A stretch of DNA of 6,941 bases from an uncultured Verrucomicrobiota bacterium (GTDB lineage: Bacteria; Verrucomicrobiota; Verrucomicrobiia; Limisphaerales; UBA1096). Below the pieces are notes generated by a model. It had not been told where the DNA came from. It ran no database searches and worked only from the letters and a program-made list of their open reading frames with translations. The translations under genes and the position numbers were made by a program. This document shows positions 6,128 through 6,941 of the stretch, piece after piece (the first letter of the stretch is position 1; each line of letters begins with the position of its first letter). The stretch spans positions 1 through 6,941 of the forward strand of contig CAJWPV010000073.1 in assembly GCA_913045395.1 (NCBI GenBank), written 5' to 3'.

Positions 6128-6941
<814 letters not shown>

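Overview
The window looks like a stretch of chromosome from a GC-rich, Gram-negative bacterium, most likely of the PVC group (Verrucomicrobia or a relative). This rests on an LptD-type outer-membrane assembly protein (hence an LPS-type outer membrane), a GroEL with a Gly/His-rich tail in place of the usual GGM repeats, a secreted NGN-repeat beta-propeller of a kind I associate with Verrucomicrobia and Planctomycetes, and start sites that mostly lack a Shine-Dalgarno sequence. The phylum is an inference from resemblance; no rRNA gene or other definitive marker is present. Nothing suggests a phage, plasmid or island.

Layout. Plus strand, 1-2680: the C-terminal part of a PhoD-like metallophosphoesterase (cut by the left edge), then a small two-helix membrane protein resembling DUF3311, then a sodium:solute symporter whose ATG overlaps the small gene's stop by one base. 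The last two probably form one transport unit; the three genes are tightly packed and probably co-transcribed. The two convoys of genes meet tail to tail at 2681-2705. Minus strand, 6941-2706: the 3' part of groEL (cut by the right edge), a strong intrinsic terminator, lptD, and a secreted six-repeat beta-propeller protein. lptD and the propeller gene are 48 bases apart.

Functionally these are mostly housekeeping or envelope genes: phosphoester hydrolysis and solute uptake on one side; protein folding (GroEL), LPS export (LptD) and an exported propeller of unknown role on the other.

The most unusual feature is not a gene. An exact 12-base palindrome, GCTTGGCCAAGC (usually extended to CGCTTGGCCAAGCG), occurs four times in under 7 kb. 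Three copies lie at gene junctions (718, 2686, 3662) and one in the segment encoding the LptD signal peptide (5930). It looks like a highly iterated palindrome family, and at two junctions it may double as a terminator hairpin. I found no CRISPR array, tRNA, rRNA or insertion sequence, and no convincing new multi-gene system. No gene-free stretch exceeds 300 bases; the longest, 5985-6127, holds the groEL terminator and a weak possible lptD promoter.
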